Origin: an uncultured Campylobacter sp. | Lineage (GTDB): Bacteria > Campylobacterota > Campylobacteria > Campylobacterales > Campylobacteraceae | DNA length: 12,094 nt | Reading direction: 5' to 3' | Assembly: GCF_905373215.1 (NCBI RefSeq) | Contig: NZ_CAJPRT010000033.1 | Location: 1-12,094 of the forward strand | Shown here: positions 6,954-12,094 of the stretch, in pieces | How positions within the stretch are numbered: the first letter of the stretch is position 1 | Layout of the letters: every line of letters begins with the position of its first letter | Made by a program: the position numbers and the translations under genes | Notes under the pieces: model-generated | What the model was told of the DNA's origin: nothing | Databases searched by the model: none | The model's input: only the letters and a program-made list of their open reading frames with translations

Positions 6954-7269
6954 CTTCGCAAGGTCTGCAACCGAATTCTTGATTTAAATTGAAGACCTTA
7001 CAGTATTCGCAAAATACGCAGCTAACGCTTCTTTTAGCGCATACGAGCGGGATTTTGCGCTTTTTTACTTCACCTTTGATTTTTTTCATCGTATTGTGGT
7101 TTAAAAAGCTCGTAAGCATAACGACACACTCGGTATCTTGCGGGATCGGCTTACGATTTACGCGATTTTCGTTTCGTGCGTCCCAGTGCTCGATGTTACT
7201 CGCGCCAAGGTCTTTTAAAACCGCCTTAATGGGTGTAATCTCATCTGCTCCTATAACTAAAACGTTCAT
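6946..7269 (-). CDS. DUF2325 protein with C-terminal cysteine cluster, 107 aa
   Basis: This is a small cytoplasmic protein matching the DUF2325 pattern: an N-terminal strand-turn MNVLVIGADEI (1-11), a helix, a GASNIEHWDAR segment (22-32) and a conserved-looking CVVMLTSFLNHNTMKKIK (48-65), where DUF2325 members have a residue pattern ending in His. The biochemical role of the domain is not known to me. The C-terminus carries five clustered cysteines, C84-x2-C87-x2-C90 and C101-x2-C104, which look like a metal or iron-sulfur site. SD AAGGGGA lies 6 bp before the ATG, and a good promoter lies just upstream. It is the first gene of the DUF2325-hypothetical-fldA operon and overlaps the next gene by 8 bp. 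A redox or metal-sensing role for the operon is a guess. Confidence 0.85.
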   Translation of the reverse strand: MNVLVIGADEITPIKAVLKDLGASNIEHWDARNENRVNRKPIPQDTECVVMLTSFLNHNTMKKIKGEVKKRKIPLVCAKRSVSCVFCEYCKVFNLNQEFGCRPCEDD

Positions 7270-7275
7270 TTCATC

Positions 7276-7327
7276 CCCTTATATGATTGATAGTCGTTAT
7301 TATAACAGAGAAAGATTAAATTTAACT
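7276..7327 (-). promoter_or_regulatory. extended -10 promoter of the fldA operon
   Basis: On the minus strand TGTTATAAT gives an extended -10 (TGn plus TATAAT, complement of 7299-7304), 30 bp before the ATG and 17 bp before the SD AAGGGGA. An AT-rich tract lies upstream with no strong -35. The -10 sits inside the perfect 11-bp palindrome GTTATTATAAC (7296-7306), a possible operator half-site arrangement, though I cannot assign a regulator. Confidence 0.55.
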
Positions 7328-7356
7328 GATAATATATATAAAAATTTGAAATTATA

Positions 7357-7375
7357 AGCTGGAATTTTACCGGCT
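7357..7375 (-). terminator. weak hairpin after the racemase gene
   Basis: AGCTGG (7357-7362) and CCGGCT (7370-7375) flank a 7-nt loop, 12 bp past the racemase stop. On the minus strand one internal pair is a C-A mismatch, and the following sequence is AT-rich (TATAATTTCAAATTTTTATA) without a proper T run. It may be a weak terminator; read-through into the DUF2325 operon is possible. Confidence 0.25.
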
Positions 7376-7387
7376 CATATTTGATAT

Positions 7388-8080
7388 TTACTCGCTTAAA
7401 GCTAGACTTACTGCCGCATCGATGTGGATCTGCGTAGTATCAAATAGCCACGCGGCGGTATCTGCTTGCGATACGAGCAGCCCGATCTCCGTGCAGCCCA
7501 GTATTACGCCCTGCGCACCGCGAGCTCTGAGCCCTTCAATGATCTGCAAAAATTTCTTCTTGGAATGTGGTAAGATTTTACCAAAGCAAAGCTCATCAAA
7601 AATTACTTCGTTTACCGCTTCCATTTCGTCCGCATTCGGCACGAGTACCTCTACGCCGCCATCTATTAGGCGCTGTTTGTAAAAATCCTGCGTCATCGTG
7701 TAAATCGTGCCGAGCAGCCCTACTTTTTGCACGCCACGTTTTCGCAGCTCACTTAACGTGGCGTCCGCGATATGCACGAAAGGCACGGATATAGCGGCTT
7801 TTATCGCCTCGTAGCACTTATGCATCGTATTGGTGCAAAGAAAAATATAATCCGCGCCGCCGCTTTGCAAAACCCGCGCGTGACGAGCTAAAATTTCGCC
7901 CGCCCTGCCCCACTCATTATCTCTTTGACACCGCTCGATCTCATCGAAATTTAAGCTACTTAGCAGGATTTCGCCGCTACTTAGCCCACCTAGACGCTCG
8001 TTAATTTTGCAATTGATCCCATCATAATAGGTAATCGTAGATTCGTAGCTCATGCCGCCGATTAGTCCGATTTTTTTCAT
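7388..8080 (-). CDS. aspartate/glutamate racemase family protein (YgeA/RacX-like)
   Basis: This is a cofactor-independent amino acid racemase, 230 residues, the usual family length. The N-terminus KKIGLIGGMSYEST (2-15) is the classic start of the family. The first catalytic loop is LCTNTMHK (81-88) and the second is LGCTEIGLL (194-202). By alignment to the CNT motif of aspartate racemases, the residue before N84 is T83, so the catalytic pair appears to be T83/C196 rather than two cysteines; C82 is one place off. E. coli YgeA, as I recall, has the same Thr/Cys arrangement and acts on L-Asp and L-Glu. The likely product is D-Asp or D-Glu, and substrate is not certain. The ATG follows a modest AAGAGAAA. 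It lies 110 bp downstream of the oxidoreductase gene on the same strand, so co-transcription is possible unless the intervening hairpin terminates. Confidence 0.9.
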   Translation of the reverse strand: MKKIGLIGGMSYESTITYYDGINCKINERLGGLSSGEILLSSLNFDEIERCQRDNEWGRAGEILARHARVLQSGGADYIFLCTNTMHKCYEAIKAAISVPFVHIADATLSELRKRGVQKVGLLGTIYTMTQDFYKQRLIDGGVEVLVPNADEMEAVNEVIFDELCFGKILPHSKKKFLQIIEGLRARGAQGVILGCTEIGLLVSQADTAAWLFDTTQIHIDAAVSLALSE

Positions 8081-8103
8081 GGATTTCTCTTTTAAAATTT
8101 ATA

Positions 8104-8157
8104 CGGAATTTTATGCAATCCCGCTAAATTTAATAAAATTCCGGATTGCAAAATTCG
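8104..8157. repeat. inverted repeat between the oxidoreductase and racemase genes
   Basis: CGGAATTTTATGCAATCC (8104-8121) and GGATTGCAAAATTCG (8143-8157) are complementary over about 15 positions, with small bulges on the left arm, around a 21-nt AT-rich loop. The core GCAATCC/GGATTGC is perfect. It lies 34 bp past the oxidoreductase stop codon. On the minus strand the hairpin is followed by TATAAATTTTAAAAG, not a clean T run. It could terminate or attenuate transcription between the two genes, or protect the 3' end of the oxidoreductase mRNA. Confidence 0.55.
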
Positions 8158-8190
8158 CAGAGCCGGAATTTCAACAAATAGCCGCAAAGC

Positions 8191-11100
8191 TTAAGCATTC
8201 TCGCTCGCGGCGTCCGTAGAGACAACCTCATCGCCGAAATCGGCATTCGCAAGCCGTTTTAGCTGGCGGTAACGCCTCATCGCGTCGGCTTTGTTTGCTT
8301 CATAAAGCTTGCCCGCGTGCTCCGGATCGATCTTTTTAAGCGCGTTGTAGCGGACCTCGTTTAGCAAAAATTCCTCATAAAGGCTCCAATCGGGCTCTTT
8401 GGACGAAATTTTAAGCGGATTTTTGCCCTCCGCCGCGAGTCGCGGATCGAAAGTGTAGGTTGGCCAATAGCCGCATTTGCTCGCAAGCTCGGCTTGATCG
8501 CCGGAGCTACCCATGCCGCCTTTGATACCGTGCGCGATACACGGCGAATACGCGATGATGAGACTAGGTCCCGGGTAGGCCTCCGCCGCCATGATCGCCT
8601 TTAGCGTCGCGGCTTGGTTTGCGTTGGAATTTACCTGCGCGACGAAGATGTTGCCGTAGGTCATCGCGATCTGACCGAGGTCTTTTTTCTGCACCGCCTT
8701 GCCGCCTGCCGTAAACTGCGCGATCGAGCCGCGGCGGCTAGCTTTGGAGCTCTGCCCGCCAGTGTTTGAGTAAACCTCCGTATCTAGCACCAGCACGTTT
8801 ACGTCCTCGCCGGTAGCTAGCACGTGATCGAGCCCGCCGTAGCCGATATCGTAAGCCCAGCCGTCGCCGCCGATGATCCACTGCGATTTTTTGTTTAGAT
8901 ACTGCTTCAGTTCTAAAATTTCACGAACCCCGGGCGCGTCCAAATTTTGTTCTAGTAGCGGCACCAGCCTATCTCTAATCTGAGCGGATTTTAGCGTATC
9001 GTTTCTGTTTTCGATCCAGTCGTGATAAAGCGCTTTTAGCGCGTTTGGCACGCTTGAGAGCGAGCCTAGCATAAGATCCTCGATCTTATGGCGCAGCGTC
9101 TCGCTTGCGATCTTCATTCCCAGCCCGAACTCGGCGTTGTCCTCAAAAAGCGAGTTCGCCCACGCGACGCCGCGGCCGTTCTCGTCCTTGCGGTACGGCA
9201 TCGAGGGCGCCGATCCGCCGTAGATCGAGCTACAGCCCGTGGCGTTGGCTACGATCATATGATCGCCGAAAAGTCGCGTGATCAGCGTGATATACGGCGT
9301 CTCGCCGCATCCGGGGCATGCGCCGTGAAATTCAAAATACGGGCGCGCAAAGCCCACGCCCTTGACGCTTGATCTGTCCATCAAATCGTCTTTATATCTT
9401 ACATGCTCGAATAAAAAGTCTGCGCTTTCTTGCTCGCCTTTTGCGAGTTCTTCTTCAAGCGGCACCATGACGAGCGATTTTTCCTTGCTCGGGCAGTTTT
9501 CGGCGCAAAGCGCGCAGCCCGTGCAATCTAGCGGGCTTACTTGGATCTTGTATTTTAGCCCCTTCAGCTCCTTGCCCTTGGCTTCTAGTAGGTGATCTTT
9601 TAAATTTAAAGGCGCGGCGGCCTCGTCCTTTTCGTCTAGCAAAAACGCTCTGATTACGGCGTGCGGGCAGACGAAGGCGCACTGGTTGCACTGGATGCAG
9701 TTTTGCTCGATCCATTTAGGCACCGTGACGCCTACGCCGCGCTTTTCAAATCGCGTCGTGCCTGCGTCAAACCCGCCGTCCTCGCGCCCTAAAAACGCCG
9801 ACACCGGCAAGCTATCGCCGCGCGCTGCGTTTATCGGCTTTACGATCTTTTCTATAAATTCGTCGCCTTTGTATTTGTCGTTCGTATCCGCCGCGTCGTC
9901 CTTTAAATTTACCCACGCAGGATCGATCGCTACCTGTACCAAAGCGTCCGCGCCCCTATCGATCGCGTCGCAGTTCATCGCCACGACCGCTTCACCCTTT
10001 TTGGCGTAGGTTTTCTTGGCGTATTCCTTCATATAGCTTTGCGCCTGCTCAAACGGGATGATGCCGCTAAGCTTGAAAAACGCCGATTGCATAATCGTAT
10101 TAGTACGGCCTCCGAGCCCTATCTCGCGTGCTAGCTTAGTGGCATTTAGGATGTAAAATTTTACCCGTCTTTGGGCTAGAATTTTTTTGACCTTGTTTGG
10201 AAGCTTTGCCGCCGTCTGCTCGGCATCCCAGATGGAATTTAAAAGAAAGGTCCCTCCTTCGCGGATGCCCCCGATGACATCGTAGATATCCAGATACGCA
10301 GCGACCGAGCAAGCGACGAAATGCGGATCGGAAACGAGATATGTCGAGCGGATCGGTCTTTTGCCGAAGCGCAGGTGCGAGCGCGTGTAGCCGCCCGATT
10401 TTTTGCTATCGTAAGCGAAATACGCCTGTGCGTAAAGCTCGGTTTTATCGCCGATGATTTTGACGGAATTTTTATTCGCGCCCACGGTGCCGTCTGCGCC
10501 CAGGCCGTAAAATAGACACTCGGTCTCATCCTCGCTGCCGAGCGAAATTTTATCTCCCACGGGTAGAGATAGATGCGTCACGTCGTCGTCGATGCCGATC
10601 GTAAAGCCGTTTTTAGGCTCGTCCGCCTTTAAATTTTCATACACGGCGATTAGCTGCGCGGGATCAACGTCCTTAGAGCTTAGACCATACCTGCCGCCCA
10701 CGATGAGCGGAGCGTCCGCGCGCCCGTAAAATGCGGCCTTTATATCCAGATACAGCGGCTCGCCGAGGCTGCCCGGCTCCTTCGTGCGATCGAGCACGGC
10801 GATCTTTTTAACGCTTTTAGGCATCGCAGCGAAGAGATATTTGAGGCTGAAAGGCCTGTAGAGGTGCACTTTTAGCACGCCTACCTTCTCGCCCTTCGCG
10901 TTTAGATGATCGACCACCTCCTCGAGGGCTTGATTGACCGAGCCCATCGCGACGATCACGCGCTGCGGCTCACTAGCGCCGTAATAGACGAAAGGCGCGT
11001 ACGACCGTCCCGTGATCTTTGAAATTTCGCTCATATACTCCGCGACGATGTCCGGAAGCGCGTCGTAAAATTTATTGACTAGCTCGCGCGTCTGAAAATA

Positions 11101-11772
11101 TACGTCGTCGTTTTGCGCCGTGCCGCGAGTTTTAGGATGCTCAGAGTTTAGCGCGTCAGCCCTAAATTTACGCACGGCCTCGCGATCGAGCAAGCGATCA
11201 AACTCGGCATAGTCCATCACCTCGATCTTTTGAATTTCATGGCTCGTGCGAAATCCGTCGAAAAAGTGCAAAAATGGCACTCGCCCCTTAATCGCCGCAA
11301 GATGCGCAATGCCGCCTAAATCCATCACCTCCTGCACGCTGTCGCTTGCAAGCATCGCAAAGCCGCTTTGGCGACAGGCGTAGACGTCTTGATGATCGCC
11401 GAAGATGGAGAGCGCCTGCGCCGCAAGCGCGCGCGCCGCGACATGAATGACGCCCGGAAGCATCTGGCCCGCGATCTTGTACATATTTGGAATTTTTAGC
11501 AAAAGTCCCTGCGATGCGGTGTACGTCGTCGTAAGCGCACCCGCTTGGAGTGAGCCGTGCACGGTGCCCGCCGCGCCGCCTTCGCTTTGCATCTCGACTA
11601 CTTTAACGGGCATGCCGAAGAGGTTTTTCTTGCCCTGCGACGCCCAGATATCGGTGTAATCCGCCATAGGCGAGCTAGGCGTGATCGGATAGATGCCCGC
11701 GACCTCGGTGAAGGCGTATGAGACGTAAGCCGCCGCCTCGTTTCCGTCCATCGTTTTCATAACTTTTGCCAT
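8191..11772 (-). CDS. nifJ: pyruvate:flavodoxin/ferredoxin oxidoreductase, single chain, 1193 aa
   Basis: This enzyme oxidises pyruvate with CoA to acetyl-CoA and CO2 and passes electrons to flavodoxin or ferredoxin in the cytoplasm. It is the full-length homodimeric type. The pyruvate-binding N-terminal domain has YPITPSSPM (28-36), with T31, E64 and R114 at the expected active-site positions. The inserted 2x[4Fe-4S] domain has C692-x2-C695-x2-C698-x3-C702-P and C750-x2-C753-x2-C756-x3-C760-P. The thiamine diphosphate domain has ACPGCGE (C819, C822), ATGCSS (C847) and C1078 for the proximal cluster, and GDGW (969-972) with N1003 for Mg-TPP. Every ligand sits seven residues later than I remember for the Desulfovibrio africanus enzyme. 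SD AAAGGACG fixes the ATG at 11772 over Met5 and Met8. The nearby fldA supplies a plausible electron acceptor. Confidence 0.97.
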   Translation of the reverse strand: MAKVMKTMDGNEAAAYVSYAFTEVAGIYPITPSSPMADYTDIWASQGKKNLFGMPVKVVEMQSEGGAAGTVHGSLQAGALTTTYTASQGLLLKIPNMYKIAGQMLPGVIHVAARALAAQALSIFGDHQDVYACRQSGFAMLASDSVQEVMDLGGIAHLAAIKGRVPFLHFFDGFRTSHEIQKIEVMDYAEFDRLLDREAVRKFRADALNSEHPKTRGTAQNDDVYFQTRELVNKFYDALPDIVAEYMSEISKITGRSYAPFVYYGASEPQRVIVAMGSVNQALEEVVDHLNAKGEKVGVLKVHLYRPFSLKYLFAAMPKSVKKIAVLDRTKEPGSLGEPLYLDIKAAFYGRADAPLIVGGRYGLSSKDVDPAQLIAVYENLKADEPKNGFTIGIDDDVTHLSLPVGDKISLGSEDETECLFYGLGADGTVGANKNSVKIIGDKTELYAQAYFAYDSKKSGGYTRSHLRFGKRPIRSTYLVSDPHFVACSVAAYLDIYDVIGGIREGGTFLLNSIWDAEQTAAKLPNKVKKILAQRRVKFYILNATKLAREIGLGGRTNTIMQSAFFKLSGIIPFEQAQSYMKEYAKKTYAKKGEAVVAMNCDAIDRGADALVQVAIDPAWVNLKDDAADTNDKYKGDEFIEKIVKPINAARGDSLPVSAFLGREDGGFDAGTTRFEKRGVGVTVPKWIEQNCIQCNQCAFVCPHAVIRAFLLDEKDEAAAPLNLKDHLLEAKGKELKGLKYKIQVSPLDCTGCALCAENCPSKEKSLVMVPLEEELAKGEQESADFLFEHVRYKDDLMDRSSVKGVGFARPYFEFHGACPGCGETPYITLITRLFGDHMIVANATGCSSIYGGSAPSMPYRKDENGRGVAWANSLFEDNAEFGLGMKIASETLRHKIEDLMLGSLSSVPNALKALYHDWIENRNDTLKSAQIRDRLVPLLEQNLDAPGVREILELKQYLNKKSQWIIGGDGWAYDIGYGGLDHVLATGEDVNVLVLDTEVYSNTGGQSSKASRRGSIAQFTAGGKAVQKKDLGQIAMTYGNIFVAQVNSNANQAATLKAIMAAEAYPGPSLIIAYSPCIAHGIKGGMGSSGDQAELASKCGYWPTYTFDPRLAAEGKNPLKISSKEPDWSLYEEFLLNEVRYNALKKIDPEHAGKLYEANKADAMRRYRQLKRLANADFGDEVVSTDAASENA

Positions 11773-12094
11773 TTTTCGTCCTTTGGAATTATCAAATTTC
11801 GCTAATTTTACATATTTATTGCTTAAAAATTTAAATGCTTCGCAAACCGAATAAAATTCTAAAGCTTTATCACAGCAGGCGGGCTACAAGCGCGATCTGC
11901 TGGCAGTTTTAGACGAGCATTGCGGACGATTTGAGACAGGGTCCCTCTCCGCTTTGAAAATAAAATTTTGCGTACTTTAAGCGCAGATCGTAAGCAGCGG
12001 GTAGAGATTAAATGCAAATTTAGCCGTCTAACTTGAAATTCTAACCCAAATATCAAATGACGGGAATGCGCGAAAATTAAGAAATTTAAAAATG
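11773..12094. other. upstream region of the oxidoreductase gene to the window edge
   Basis: I see no gene. A 65-codon open frame on the minus strand (11859-12056) has a composition unlike the neighbouring proteins, no SD and no recognisable motif. The stretch carries the likely oxidoreductase promoter at its left end and a 6-bp dyad, CAGCAG (11873-11878) with CTGCTG (11897-11902). I recognise no riboswitch. A gene to the right may begin beyond the edge. Confidence 0.5.
11778..11812 (-). promoter_or_regulatory. putative promoter and SD of the oxidoreductase gene
   Basis: The SD AAAGGACG (complement of 11778-11785) is 5 bp before the ATG. A -10-like TAAAAT (complement of 11805-11810, in context ATGTAAAATTAG) lies 33 bp upstream of the start, with AT-rich sequence behind it and no obvious -35. 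The SD is clear and the promoter is inferred. Confidence 0.4.

Noticed and set aside
6469..6987. Two plus-strand frames opposite the low-complexity part of the 411-residue gene
   Set aside because: They are antisense to a gene with clear operon coupling, have no SD, and mirror its biased codons.
11859..12056. 65-codon minus-strand frame upstream of the oxidoreductase
   Set aside because: It has no SD or motif and an Arg/Leu-rich composition unlike neighbouring proteins; probably chance.

Overview
The window looks like ordinary chromosome from an Epsilonproteobacterium (Campylobacterota), most likely a higher-GC oral-type Campylobacter such as the gracilis/showae/rectus/curvus group. This rests on three things: spacers crowded with AAATTTTA/TTTAAATTT strings, a fldA operon that also contains a DUF2325 gene, and a single-chain pyruvate:flavodoxin oxidoreductase with a nearby flavodoxin. 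The species is an inference; no rRNA or tRNA gene is visible.

Layout from left to right. Positions 1-382 are a gene-poor spacer with several hairpins and short repeats. At 383-910 (minus) is a small two-helix membrane protein resembling the YcxB family. It is divergent from a large plus-strand gene (1008-4451) encoding a three-part lysophospholipid salvage protein: an LplT-like MFS flippase, a PlsC acyltransferase and an acyl-ACP synthetase. A 763-bp spacer (4452-5214) follows between convergent genes; it has no convincing gene but holds a degenerate 26-bp tandem repeat. From 7269 down to 5215 on the minus strand runs a compact operon: a DUF2325 protein with a C-terminal cysteine cluster, an unrecognised 411-residue protein with a long basic low-complexity N-terminus, and flavodoxin. 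It starts at a good extended -10 promoter and ends at a strong intrinsic terminator (5160-5200). Further right, also on the minus strand, are an aspartate/glutamate racemase-family gene (7388-8080) and a complete single-chain pyruvate:flavodoxin oxidoreductase (8191-11772). Positions 11773-12094 are the latter's upstream region and hold no gene I can support.

Functional picture. The oxidoreductase (pyruvate to acetyl-CoA plus CO2) and flavodoxin form a plausible donor-acceptor pair for low-potential electrons, encoded about 2.5 kb apart but in separate transcripts. The 1147-residue fusion would import and re-acylate lysophospholipids for membrane repair. The racemase shows a Thr/Cys rather than Cys/Cys catalytic pair. 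I found no CRISPR array, insertion sequence, phage, toxin-antitoxin or recognisable defence system. The least explained items are the two small-operon proteins upstream of flavodoxin and the repeats in the two gene-poor spacers.
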